DNA of 64,000 bases from Streptomyces abyssomicinicus (GCF_008974245.1 NZ_BBZI01000012.1:248001-312000), one strand, 5' to 3'. Shown: positions 8,933-16,521, counted from the first letter of the stretch. Numbers and translations: made by a program. Notes: generated by a model from the letters alone, not told the origin.

Positions 8933-8964
8933 GGCCCCTGTTCCGCCCGCGCGGGACGGGGGCC
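8933..8964. terminator. hairpin between argH and convergent gene
   Basis: A 12-bp stem (GGCCCCTGTTCC with GGGACGGGGGCC, two G-T pairs) around an 8-nt loop lies 22 bp after the argH stop and 24 bp before the stop of the convergent gene. It could serve both transcripts. Confidence 0.6.
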
Positions 8965-8987
8965 GGAGCCGTCCGGGGGAGGAGCAG

Positions 8988-9509
8988 TCAGCCACGCCTG
9001 ACGGGGACGTGAGGCGCGTGGTGGGCGAGCGCCGCGTCGAGACGCCCGCGGTCCAGCCGCCAGCCGTACACCGGGACGCCCGTCCGGGCGGCCTCGGCCG
9101 GCACCCAGGCGGGGACCGTCCGGTCCCTCTTCCCCGCGGCCTTCGCGTCCCTTCCGGGGAACGCGGGAGCATCGGGCCGTCCGGTCACCCCGACCCACCG
9201 TGTGGTGCTGTCGAGCGCCCACTGCCGCCAGAGGCAGATCTCCTGGACGTCCTCCCAGGGCACCAGCACCGCCGACCCCCGGCGCCGCAGGACGGGCCTG
9301 CCCAGCAGGATGCCCGACGCGTCCACCCGCAGGGCCACCTCGCGCGAGCAGGCGATCACCAGCGCCATGGCCACGCCGGCTCCGCACAGCGGCAGACCCA
9401 GGAGGAGCTGTGCGAGCGGCAGGTTCTCCCGCGACTGGACGAAGAAGACCGCGGAGGGCACGCAGACCGTCAGGAGCAGGGTGGTGTGCAGGCCGAAGCC
9501 GTACCGCAC
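8988..9509 (-). CDS. membrane protein with PH-like domain, unknown role
   Basis: The chosen start is GTG at 9509 (VRYGFGLHTTLLLTVCVPSA); upstream residues of the open frame read like shadow translation of a repeat and are excluded. The product has 173 residues. Two membrane spans lie near 5-25 and 30-50. They are followed by a soluble part (REVALRVDASGILLG then WEDVQEICLWR and STTRWVGVTGRP) that resembles the bacterial PH-like domain often fused to two N-terminal helices. The function is not known. Its upstream side carries the 340-bp repeat. Confidence 0.6.
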   Translation of the reverse strand: MRYGFGLHTTLLLTVCVPSAVFFVQSRENLPLAQLLLGLPLCGAGVAMALVIACSREVALRVDASGILLGRPVLRRRGSAVLVPWEDVQEICLWRQWALDSTTRWVGVTGRPDAPAFPGRDAKAAGKRDRTVPAWVPAEAARTGVPVYGWRLDRGRLDAALAHHAPHVPVRRG

Positions 9510-9600
9510 CTGGACGCCCCCCACGCCTCCCCGGTTGCCCCCACCCCGACGCCCCGCGGTACGACCGCCCCGCCGTTCTGCGGGTGCCTGCCTCGCCGTT

Positions 9601-9941
9601 CTGCGGGCGGCTGGGCCGCCCAGGGGGCGGCACGGGCGGGCGCAGGGCGGCGCCGTACGCGGCGAGCGGTCCGCTCCACCATGCGCAAGCCTCGCGGTGC
9701 CGTACGCACGGGTGCTCACTGCGGCGGGTCCAAGCCGGGCCTGGGCGGACAGGACTGTTCATCCCCCGACCCGCCCCCTTCCCGGAGGGGCTTACGTTCT
9801 GCGGAGCGAGCCGTCACGTGCGTACGTGAGGCCTGCGCCCACCCTCCCCCAAGCTCTCGGCTTCGCTCGAGCAGGTGGGGGTGCCCCCGGACGGAGTCTG
9901 GGGGAGGACCCCCATCGCCCCAGCGGCACGACTGCCCGCAG
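9601..9941. repeat. 341-bp intergenic repeat with inverted ends, copy A
   Basis: The spacer 9510-10087 (578 bp) holds no convincing gene. It holds a repeat bounded by CTGCGGGCGG (9601-9610) and CTGCCCGCAG (9932-9941), which are near-inverted copies. The left arm (9601-9645) and right arm are inverted repeats of one another, built around GGGCGGCACGGGYGGGCGC. The interior includes GAGCGGTCCGCTCCACC and CTTACGTTCTGCGGAGCGAG. The same order recurs at 34119-34458. In this copy the left arm is empty and the right arm carries a 72-bp module. A short duplicate of the left edge (CGCCGTTCTGCGGG) lies just upstream near 9571. Confidence 0.8.
9844..9915 (+). repeat. 72-bp GC-rich module inside repeat copy A (right arm)
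   Basis: This block contains GCTTCGCTCGAGC, GGGGGTGCCCCC and CAGACTCC-type stretches able to form several hairpins. Its reverse complement occurs at 34148-34219 with 71 of 72 positions identical by my alignment. It interrupts the right arm between GCGCCCACC and CAGCGGCACGAC; copy B shows the uninterrupted form of that arm. Confidence 0.8.
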
Positions 9942-10087
9942 ACGGGAGGGAGGGCGGGAGTTGCCCACCGCACGGTGGTACGGCCGCGCGCCGGCGGAAC
10001 GGGGACGGGGCGTGGCGGTGGTGGGGGTGTTCGCGGGCACCGGGTGAAGTCCGGGTCACGCGTACCGGGGGCGGGGGAGGCCCCCCG

Positions 10088-10759
10088 TCACGCCGCCTTC
10101 GCCTTGGTGGCGTACATGTCGACGTACTCCTGCCCCGACAGCCGCATGACCTCCGTCATGACCGAGTCCGTCACCGCCCGCAGCACGTACCGGTCCCGGT
10201 CCATGCCCTCGTAGCGGGAGAACTCCATCGGCTCGCCGAACCGCACCGTGACCCGCCCCGGCCGGGGCATGCCCTTGCCGCCCGGCTGCAGCTTGTCCGT
10301 GCCGATCATGGCGAACGGCACCACCGGCGCGCCCGTCATCAGGGTCAGCCGCGCGATGCCCGTGCGGCCCCGGTAGAGGCGGCCGTCGGGGGAGCGGGTG
10401 CCCTCCGGGTAGATGCCGAAGACCTTGCCCTCCTCCAGCACCCGCCGCCCCGTCATCAGCGCCGCCACGCCGCCGTTGGCCCCGTCCCGGTCGACCGGGA
10501 TCATGCCGACGCCGGTGAAGAACCACGCCATCAGGCGGCCCTTGAACCCCTTGCCGGTGACGTACTCGTCCTTGCCGATGAACAGGACCTGCCGGTCGGT
10601 GACCAGCGGGAGGACGATGGAGTCGATGAAGGTGAGGTGGTTTCCGGCCAGGATCACCGCCCCCGTCCCGGGAATGTTCTCCGCGCCTTCTACGCGTGGG
10701 CGGAACATCAGGCGCATGATCGGTCCGAGCACTGCCTTGATGAGCGCGAAGCGGGACAA
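10088..10759 (-). CDS. 1-acyl-sn-glycerol-3-phosphate acyltransferase-like (PlsC family)
   Basis: The PlsC-type enzyme acylates lysophosphatidic acid to phosphatidic acid at the membrane. TTG at 10759 is chosen as start because GGGAGGG lies 5 nt before it and conserved sequence (LSRFALIKAVLGPIMRLMF) begins there; the product has 223 residues. The catalytic NHLTFID block has His41 and Asp46, and PEGTRS around 118-123 is the glycerol-phosphate binding motif. A 43-codon upstream extension of the frame has no conserved content. It is divergent from glpQ1. Confidence 0.85.
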   Translation of the reverse strand: MSRFALIKAVLGPIMRLMFRPRVEGAENIPGTGAVILAGNHLTFIDSIVLPLVTDRQVLFIGKDEYVTGKGFKGRLMAWFFTGVGMIPVDRDGANGGVAALMTGRRVLEEGKVFGIYPEGTRSPDGRLYRGRTGIARLTLMTGAPVVPFAMIGTDKLQPGGKGMPRPGRVTVRFGEPMEFSRYEGMDRDRYVLRAVTDSVMTEVMRLSGQEYVDMYATKAKAA

Positions 10760-10838
10760 CGAGCCCTCCCATGTCAAGGGGTCCGACGGAAACGGACGAG
10801 TCCGTGCAGGTGAGGACGATACTCGCGCGGGCGGCCAG

Positions 10839-10878
10839 GTTGCACATCCGGTTGACGGACTCGTTGCACAGTGTTGAC
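10839..10878 (+). promoter_or_regulatory. phased GTTG direct repeats in divergent spacer
   Basis: Four GTTG blocks start at 10839, 10851, 10863 and 10873. They form two imperfect 24-bp copies of a GTTGCACA block followed by a GTTGAC block. The spacing of 12, 12 and 10 bp is near one helical turn, as in direct-repeat operators such as PHO boxes. They sit between the divergent acyltransferase and glpQ1 starts (spacer 10760-11056). The binding protein is unknown. Confidence 0.45.
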
Positions 10879-10988
10879 ACGGAGTCACTCCCGCCGCACA
10901 CGGCGAAACCGGACCGTCACACGCGCGCGGTGGCGGGCGGGGCGGAGAGACGACACCCGCTGTTTTCCGCCCCGTCCTCCCGGAGACC

Positions 10989-11017
10989 TTCAGTCGTCAT
11001 GTACACGCACCTACGAT
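10989..11017 (+). promoter_or_regulatory. probable glpQ1 promoter
   Basis: TTCAGT (10989-10994) and TACGAT (11012-11017) are 17 bp apart, 40 bp before the ATG of the glycerophosphodiesterase gene. The -35 is only a moderate match. Confidence 0.5.
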
Positions 11018-11056
11018 CCGGCCGACCCGAAGTCGTGACCTCACGAGGGAGCACCG

Positions 11057-12256
11057 ATGGCGAGAACCACAGGTCCCGCAGCGTCCGAAGGACCGGCAGA
11101 GACCGCCCCCGCCCCCGGCGCCGGGCGGCGGGCCGTCCTGGGCGCCGCCCTGCTGGGCGCCTCCGCGGCCGCACTGGGCACCGGCGGCACCGCCGCGGCG
11201 GCCGACGGCGGGAAGGGCCGCGGACGCGGCGCCGCCGGGCTGCCGAAGCCCGCCGTGATCGCCCACCGCGGCGCCAGCGGCCACCGCCCGGAGCACACCT
11301 TCGGCGCGTACGACCTGGCCCTGGACCTCGGCGCCGACATCGTCGAGGCCGGCGACCTGGTGATCACCAGGGACGGCCACCTGGTCTGCCGCCACGAGCC
11401 CGAGATCGGCGGCACGACCGACGTCGCCGACCACCCCGAGTTCGCCTCCCGCCGCACCACCAAGCAACTCGACGGCGTCGCCACGACCGGCTGGTTCACC
11501 GAGGACTTCACGCTGGCCGAGCTGAAGACCCTGCGCGCCAAGGAGCGGATCCCGGCCAACCGCCCGCACAACACGCTCTACGACGGCGTGTGGGGGATCC
11601 CCACCTTCGAGGAGGTGCTTCGCTGGCAGGACGAGCAGACCCGCAGGCGCGGCAAGCAGGTCTTCGTCTACCCGGAGCTCAAGCACCCCACCTACTTCCG
11701 CGAGCGGGGCCTGCCCCTGGAGGAGCGCCTCGCCAAGCTGCTCCGGCGGCACGGCAAGGACCGCCGCACCTCGCCGGTGCTCCTCCAGTCCTTCGAGCCG
11801 ACCAGCGTGCAGCGGATGCGGAAGCTGGTCGACAACCCGCTCGCCGTCCTGCTCTCCTCGGCCGGCAGCCGCCCCTGGGACTTCCAGCGGCAGGGCGACC
11901 CCCGCAAGGTCTCCGACCTGATCACCCCGCAGGGCCTCGCCTGGATCGCCTCCTTCGCCGACGGCATCGGCCCCACCCTCGACCTGATCGTCCCGCGCGA
12001 CGCCGCGGGCAACCTGACCTCGCCGACCACCCTGGTCGCCGACGCGCACGCGGCGGGCCTGGTCCTCCACCCGTACACGATGCGCAACGAGAACCCGTTC
12101 CTGCCCGCGGAATTCCGCCGCGGCACCGGGCCGGACGCCTACGGCGACGCGTTCGGCGCCTTCGCCGCCTACTTCGACACCGGCATCGACGGCGTCTTCA
12201 CCGACCAGCCGGACACCGGCCTGCTGGCCCGCGAACTCTGGCGCGCCGCCCGCTGA
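11057..12256 (+). CDS. glpQ1: secreted glycerophosphodiester phosphodiesterase
   Basis: The enzyme hydrolyses glycerophosphodiesters to glycerol 3-phosphate and an alcohol, used for phosphate scavenging. The 399-residue product has a twin-arginine signal peptide (GRRAVLGAALLGASAAAL around 23-40, cleavage near AAAAD). It then has the GDPD motif HRGASGHRPEHT from residue 70 and the acidic/His block VITRDGHLVCRHEPE. The TTDVADHPEF stretch fits the longer Gram-positive GlpQ class. The gene corresponds in position to S. coelicolor glpQ1. RBS GAGGGAG at 11044-11050. Confidence 0.9.
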   Translation: MARTTGPAASEGPAETAPAPGAGRRAVLGAALLGASAAALGTGGTAAAADGGKGRGRGAAGLPKPAVIAHRGASGHRPEHTFGAYDLALDLGADIVEAGDLVITRDGHLVCRHEPEIGGTTDVADHPEFASRRTTKQLDGVATTGWFTEDFTLAELKTLRAKERIPANRPHNTLYDGVWGIPTFEEVLRWQDEQTRRRGKQVFVYPELKHPTYFRERGLPLEERLAKLLRRHGKDRRTSPVLLQSFEPTSVQRMRKLVDNPLAVLLSSAGSRPWDFQRQGDPRKVSDLITPQGLAWIASFADGIGPTLDLIVPRDAAGNLTSPTTLVADAHAAGLVLHPYTMRNENPFLPAEFRRGTGPDAYGDAFGAFAAYFDTGIDGVFTDQPDTGLLARELWRAAR

Positions 12257-12369
12257 CCCGGCCCGCGCCAGGACGCAGGGCGTCAACCCGACGCCTTGGA
12301 AGCCCTCCCGCAGGGTGAATCGGGCCGGTGGCGGCAACCGCCGCCGCCGGCCCGCCGTCCTGTGCCCAT

Positions 12370-12879
12370 GTGAAGCCGGACGACATGGTGGCCGAGCTGC
12401 GCCCCCTGCTGGCCGCCGAGGCGGCGGCCGAGGCCGCGGCGGCCGGAGGCGAGGCCCGCGACCTGGAACAGGGCGTCTGGCTCCGCCTGCTGGAACGACT
12501 GGAGCGGTCGGACCCGCCGCGCGACCCCGCCCGCTGGCTGCGCGCGGCGGTGCGCGCCGAGGTCCGGGCGCTGCGCCGCGCCGCCCGCCGGGAGGGCGCC
12601 CTGCACCGCGACCCGGCCGACGAGACGCGCCCCGGCCCCGAGCAGCTCGCCCTGGCCTCCGCCCGCCGCCGGACCCTTCAGGACGCCGTCCGGCGCCTGC
12701 CCGGCCGCTGCCCCCGGCTGCTCGGCGCGCTGTTCTCCCCACGAGACCTCACCTACCGCGAGATCGCCCGGGAGTTGGGTATCTCACAGGGCAGTCTCGG
12801 CCCGGAACGCTCCCGATGTCTGGGATGTCTGCGTCGGCTCCTCGGTCCGGAGGTTGCGCCCCGTCCGAGGCGGGGATAG
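12370..12879 (+). CDS. sigma-70 region 4-like protein
   Basis: A 169-residue product is predicted from GTG 12370 (ATG 12385 is an alternative). The C-terminal part (LTYREIARELGISQGSLGPERSRCLGCLRRLL) is a helix-turn-helix of the ECF sigma region 4 type. The N-terminal half (LEQGVWLRLLERLERSDPPRDPARWLRAAVRAEVRALRR) looks like a shortened region 2 without a clear promoter -10 reading motif. It may be a minor ECF sigma factor or a DNA-binding regulator. It follows glpQ1 by 113 bp and precedes an acetyltransferase. Confidence 0.65.
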   Translation: MKPDDMVAELRPLLAAEAAAEAAAAGGEARDLEQGVWLRLLERLERSDPPRDPARWLRAAVRAEVRALRRAARREGALHRDPADETRPGPEQLALASARRRTLQDAVRRLPGRCPRLLGALFSPRDLTYREIARELGISQGSLGPERSRCLGCLRRLLGPEVAPRPRRG

Positions 12880-12924
12880 GTGTGAAGGACCACTGGTGAG
12901 CAAGTGAGCGGGAGGCATGCACAC

Positions 12925-13470
12925 ATGGGCATGAGCGTGACCATCTCCAGGGCGGCCGAGCAGGACGCCGAGCAGATCTTCCGGCTCAGGTATCTGTGCT
13001 TCCAGAGCGAGGCGGCGCTCTACGGCGACCACCGCATCGGCCCGCTGACCGAGTCCCTCGCCGACGTCCGGGACCGGATCACCGCCGGGATCGTCTGCGT
13101 GGCCCGGCTGGGCGAGGAGGTGATCGGCGCCGTCTACGGACGTGCCACGGCCGACGGCTCGGGTGAGATCGACGGGCTGTGCGTCCACCCCCGCCTCCAG
13201 GGTCACGGCATCGGCGCCCGGCTGCTGCGCGCCGCCGAGGCCGCGCTGACCGAGGCCGTCCCCGTCGCCGCCTTCCGGCTCAGCGCCGGCGTCCGCAGCG
13301 AGCCCGGCCTGCGGCTCTACCGCAGCCTGGGTTACGAGGCCACCGGCCGCGCCGACGGGCCCGACGGCATCCCGCGGATCGTGCTGGAGCGCACCACGGC
13401 CGTCGCCGCCCAGGGTCCCGCCGCGCAGGACCCCGACGCCGGGACGGCGGTCTACGCGGCGACCGCCTGA
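12925..13470 (+). CDS. GNAT-family N-acetyltransferase
   Basis: The product has 181 residues from ATG 12925, with GGGAGG at 12909-12914 as ribosome binding site; GTG 12904 and ATG 12931 are in frame and possible. The acetyl-CoA binding motif A is seen as IDGLCVHPRLQGHGIGARLLRAAE, with the Q/RxxGxG/A pattern (QGHGIG). Motif B follows (LRLYRSLGYEATGR). The substrate is unknown. The last 19 bp overlap the 3' end of the convergent membrane protein gene. Confidence 0.82.
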   Translation: MGMSVTISRAAEQDAEQIFRLRYLCFQSEAALYGDHRIGPLTESLADVRDRITAGIVCVARLGEEVIGAVYGRATADGSGEIDGLCVHPRLQGHGIGARLLRAAEAALTEAVPVAAFRLSAGVRSEPGLRLYRSLGYEATGRADGPDGIPRIVLERTTAVAAQGPAAQDPDAGTAVYAATA

Positions 13471-13907
13471 CGGTCCGCGGCCCGGGCCCGGACCAGCCAG
13501 TACAGCGCGGTCACCGGCAGCAGCACCGGGATGAAGAGGTAGCCCATCCCGAAGTCGGACCAGACCGTCGCGTCGGGGAAGGCCCCGGGGTCGGCCAGCG
13601 TCCAGGCGCCGACCACCAGGACGCCGAGCAGCTCGGCGGCGCAGCACACCACCGCCGCCCGCCGGGCCCGCTCGCCGCCGCGCACCAGCGTGTACGTGAT
13701 GAAGCCGTAGACCACACCGGCCAGCGCGGACAACGAGTAGGCCAGCGGGGCCCGGTCGAACTCGGTGGAGATCTGGTACGCCGAGCGGGACACCGCGCCG
13801 ACCACCATCACGCCGTACAGCCAGACCAGGAGGATGCCCGGCCCGGAGATCAGCCTCTGCCCGGAGCTCGCCCTCCGCCCGGAGCTCGGCTTCTGCCGCG
13901 ACGTCAT
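13452..13907 (-). CDS. hypothetical membrane protein, four spans
   Basis: The 151-residue product has a basic N-terminus (MTSRQKPSSGRRASSG). Four hydrophobic segments follow near 24-43 (ILLVWLYGVMVVGAV), 55-75, 85-100 and 122-142. No family is recognised. Its ATG is 1 nt after the stop of the gene upstream, so the two membrane proteins form a tight pair on the minus strand. It overlaps the convergent acetyltransferase gene by 19 bp. Confidence 0.75.
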   Translation of the reverse strand: MTSRQKPSSGRRASSGQRLISGPGILLVWLYGVMVVGAVSRSAYQISTEFDRAPLAYSLSALAGVVYGFITYTLVRGGERARRAAVVCCAAELLGVLVVGAWTLADPGAFPDATVWSDFGMGYLFIPVLLPVTALYWLVRARAADRQAVAA

Positions 13908-13908
13908 C

Positions 13909-14268
13909 TCAGGCTCCCCAGATGTCGTAGAGCCGCACCTGCAGCACGGCCAGGACGAAACCGCCCGCGGCCACCGTGAGCGAACCCCAGCGGGTGCGCT
14001 CGGTCAGCGACATGAACCCGGCGACCGGCACACAGGCGAACGCGCCGAGCAGGTAGGCCACGAAGATCACGGTGCCCTGCTCGGGCTGCTCGCCGCGGGC
14101 CAGCTGCACGATGCCGACCACCAGCTGCGCGGTGGCCAGCAGCGCGACCACACCCATGCCGATGAAGTGCCAGTCCTTGGTCGGCTGGTCCCGCCAGGCG
14201 GCCCAGCCGCACCAGGCGGCGAGGAGGAGTGCGGCCACGGCGGTCGCCACGGTCAGGGCTACGAGCAT
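13909..14268 (-). CDS. hypothetical membrane protein, four spans
   Basis: The 119-residue product is mostly hydrophobic: spans near 3-23 (VALTVATAVAALLLAAWCGW), 36-58, 67-87 and 95-112. The loop WRDQPTKDWHFIGMG is the most polar part. It is the first gene of a two-gene minus-strand unit with 13452-13907 and is divergent from the HAD phosphatase. The function is unknown. Confidence 0.75.
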   Translation of the reverse strand: MLVALTVATAVAALLLAAWCGWAAWRDQPTKDWHFIGMGVVALLATAQLVVGIVQLARGEQPEQGTVIFVAYLLGAFACVPVAGFMSLTERTRWGSLTVAAGGFVLAVLQVRLYDIWGA

Positions 14269-14405
14269 GCGCAGACCTTATTACGGCGGGTATGTCCCCC
14301 CGCCGCCCGCCCCCGGGGTTCCGCGGCCCGGCCCGGCTCCCGCTGGTGGGAGGGGGTGCCGAGGACGCCGGAGCGCCGCCGCGCCGCTTGGTTAAGGTCG
14401 GTCCC

Positions 14406-15059
14406 ATGACGACCCTCCGTGCGGACGCGCTCCTCTTCGACAACGACGGAACCCTCCTCTCCTCCCTGGACTCCGTGACCCGGTCCTGGACCGCGTGGGC
14501 CCACGAGCACGGGGTGACCCACGAACGGTTCACGAGCATCGAACTCCACGGCCGCCCCGCCGTGGAGATCATCAGGGACCTGCTCCCCGCGCCGCGGGTG
14601 CCCGCCGCCCTCGCCCGCATCGAGGAGATAGAGCTCGAGGACGTCCCCCACGGCGGGGTCGTCCCGCTCCCCGGCACCCGGGAGTTCCTGCACGGCCTGC
14701 CCGCCGACCGGTGGGCCGTGGTCACCTCCGCCTCCCGCCGCCTCGCCGAGGCCCGGCTCGCCCTGGTGGGCCTCACGGCCACCACCCTGATCGCCGCCGA
14801 CGACATCACCCGCGGCAAGCCCGACCCGGAGCCCTACCTGCTCGCCGCCAAGGCGCTCGGCGTCGACCCCGCCCGCTGCGTCGTCTTCGAGGACGCCCCG
14901 GCAGGCCTGCGCTCCGGCCGCGCCGCCGGGATGCGCACGGTGGCCTTGGCCACAACCCTCCCGGCACACGAACTGGACGCCGACCTGGTGGTGCCGGACC
15001 TCTCCGCACTGTCCGCGCAGGTCACGCCGGACGGGATCGTCGTCTCCCCGCGCATCTGA
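14406..15059 (+). CDS. HAD-superfamily sugar-phosphatase-like hydrolase
   Basis: The 217-residue cytoplasmic phosphatase has HAD motif I at FDNDGTLL (nucleophile Asp12, acid Asp14), motif II near VVTSASRR, motif III Lys in RGKPDPEPYLLAAKALG and motif IV at VVFEDAPAGLRSG. This pattern fits beta-phosphoglucomutase or sugar-phosphatase subfamilies; the substrate is not determined. A -10-like TAAGGT (14393-14398) ends 7 nt before the ATG, and there is no clear ribosome binding site, so the mRNA may be leaderless. Confidence 0.85.
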   Translation: MTTLRADALLFDNDGTLLSSLDSVTRSWTAWAHEHGVTHERFTSIELHGRPAVEIIRDLLPAPRVPAALARIEEIELEDVPHGGVVPLPGTREFLHGLPADRWAVVTSASRRLAEARLALVGLTATTLIAADDITRGKPDPEPYLLAAKALGVDPARCVVFEDAPAGLRSGRAAGMRTVALATTLPAHELDADLVVPDLSALSAQVTPDGIVVSPRI

Positions 15060-15103
15060 GCCGGACCGAACCGGACCGGGGACCGGCCCGGAACGCACCA
15101 CCG

Positions 15104-15142
15104 GCGGGACAGGGTGTCCGCATGCCGGACACCCTGTCCCGC
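15104..15142 (+). terminator. terminator after HAD hydrolase
   Basis: This is a perfect 17-bp stem (GCGGGACAGGGTGTCCG at 15104-15120 with its complement at 15126-15142) around a 5-nt loop, 44 bp after the stop codon. It separates the HAD gene from the methionine transporter leader region. Confidence 0.85.
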
Positions 15143-15173
15143 TTGCCAGTGATCGTCTGATTTACTTACCCGC

Positions 15174-15260
15174 ATGACCACGACGAGCGGCACCACTCCT
15201 GCGACCGAGGCGACCCCGACGCCCGGTGCTCGTCGCATGTGTCGAATGTGCGCCTGTTAG
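15174..15260 (+). CDS. candidate Cys/Met leader peptide of the methionine transporter
   Basis: This 28-codon ORF begins ATGACCACGACG and ends with the residues RRMCRMCAC before TAG. Three Cys and two Met codons cluster in the last seven codons, far above what this Thr/Pro-rich peptide needs otherwise. A -10-like TTTACT (15161-15166) ends 7 nt before the ATG, and no ribosome binding site is seen, so a leaderless start is likely. It lies between a strong terminator and metN. In mycobacteria, leaderless poly-Cys ORFs act as cysteine-responsive attenuators of sulfur genes; the same role is inferred here. Confidence 0.55.
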   Translation: MTTTSGTTPATEATPTPGARRMCRMCAC

Positions 15261-15351
15261 AGGGCCCCCGCAAGACGTTCCGGCCTCGCGCCCCGAAGCG
15301 AGCCCCGCGGCCTCACCGTGCCGCCCGCGCACCACGGAATCCCCGCGCACT

Positions 15352-15386
15352 CCCTCCGTCACACCGCCGTGACCGGAGCCGGAGGG
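15352..15386 (+). promoter_or_regulatory. hairpin in the metN leader
   Basis: The spacer 15261-15468 between the leader ORF and metN contains a nested hairpin: outer CCCTCC/GGAGGG and inner GTCAC/GTGAC. A smaller stem CTCGC/GCGAG lies earlier near 15284-15303. These could be the alternative structures of an attenuator, but no U-run follows. No SAM riboswitch core could be recognised. Confidence 0.4.
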
Positions 15387-15468
15387 CCACGCCGTGCCGC
15401 GGTCCGACCGAATGCACCCGTGTCCGGGCGCCACCGAGCCCCGGCACTCGACAGTGACGGAAACCCCT

Positions 15469-16521
15469 GTGATCACCACCTCGGGTCTGACCAAGATCTA
15501 CCGCTCCGGCGGCCGGGAGGTCACCGCCATCGACGGCGTCGATCTGCACGTCCGCGAGGGCGAGGTCTACGGCGTCATCGGCCAGTCCGGCGCCGGCAAG
15601 TCCTCGCTCATCCGCTGCGTCAACCTCCTCGAGCGCCCCACCTCCGGCACGGTCACCGTCGACGGCCAGGACCTCACCGCCCTCGCCGGACGGGGCCAGC
15701 GCGCCTCCAGGGAACTGCGGCAGGCCCGCAGCCGGATCGGCATGGTCTTCCAGCACTTCAACCTGCTCTCCTCGCGCACCGTGCAGGACAACGTCGAGCT
15801 TCCGCTCGAGATCCTCGGCCGCTCGGGCCGCGAGCGCTCCGCCAAGGCGCTGGAACTCCTGGACCTGGTCGGCCTCGCCGACAAGGCCAAGGCCTACCCG
15901 GCCCAGCTCTCCGGCGGCCAGAAGCAGCGCGTCGGCATCGCCCGCGCCCTGGCCGGCGACCCCAAGGTGCTCCTGTCCGACGAGGCCACCAGCGCCCTCG
16001 ACCCGGAGACCACCCGCTCGATCCTCCAGCTGCTGCGCGACCTCAACCGGCAGCTCGGCCTGACCGTGCTGCTGATCACCCACGAGATGGACGTCGTCAA
16101 GACGGTCTGCGACTCCGCCGCGCTGATGGAGCGGGGCCGCGTCGTGGAGTCCGGCACCGTCGACGAACTGCTCGCCACGCCCGGCTCCCAGCTCGCCGCC
16201 GCGCTCTTCCCGGTCGGCGGCGGCGCCTCCGGCCCGGACAGCACGGTCCTGGACATCACCTTCCACGGCGAGTCCACCGGCCGCCCGGTGATCTCCCAGC
16301 TCGCCCGCACCTACAACGTGGACGTCTCCATCCTCGGCGCCGCGGTCGACACCGTCGGCGGTGCCCAGATCGGCCGGATGCGCATCGAGCTGCCCGGCCG
16401 CTACGACGACAACGTCGTCCCCGTCGGCTTCCTGCGCGAGCAGGGGCTCCAGGTGGAGCTCGTCGGCCAGGACGCCCCGGCCCGCCCGGCCGGCAGCGAA
16501 GTGAAGGAAGTGGCCAAGTGA
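15469..16521 (+). CDS. metN: methionine ABC transporter, ATP-binding protein
   Basis: MetN is the ATPase of the D/L-methionine importer. Start GTG 15469 (MITTSGLTKIYRSGG) is preferred because ACGGA lies 8 nt before it; GTG 15454 is an alternative. The product has 350 residues. Walker A GQSGAGKSS is around 39-46, signature LSGGQKQR at 147-154 and Walker B/D-loop VLLSDEATSALDP at 167-179. The last 90 residues form the NIL/ACT-like domain that senses cytoplasmic methionine in this family. The stop overlaps the metI start. Confidence 0.92.
   Translation: MITTSGLTKIYRSGGREVTAIDGVDLHVREGEVYGVIGQSGAGKSSLIRCVNLLERPTSGTVTVDGQDLTALAGRGQRASRELRQARSRIGMVFQHFNLLSSRTVQDNVELPLEILGRSGRERSAKALELLDLVGLADKAKAYPAQLSGGQKQRVGIARALAGDPKVLLSDEATSALDPETTRSILQLLRDLNRQLGLTVLLITHEMDVVKTVCDSAALMERGRVVESGTVDELLATPGSQLAAALFPVGGGASGPDSTVLDITFHGESTGRPVISQLARTYNVDVSILGAAVDTVGGAQIGRMRIELPGRYDDNVVPVGFLREQGLQVELVGQDAPARPAGSEVKEVAK

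Noticed and set aside
8988..9719. Longer start for the PH-like membrane protein at 9719
   Set aside because: The extra 70 residues come from the 340-bp repeat and its edge and have no protein-like character; GTG 9509 starts just before the first membrane span.
9601..9941. Insertion sequence
   Set aside because: The element is only about 340 bp with no transposase frame in either copy; a MITE-like or structural repeat is the most that can be said.
10056..10901. 281-codon minus-strand frame overlapping the acyltransferase
   Set aside because: The PlsC motifs are in the other minus-strand frame (10088-10759); this one is a shadow.
15261..15468. SAM riboswitch before metN
   Set aside because: The conserved SAM-I/SAM-IV core segments are missing. 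The leader ORF explains the region better.
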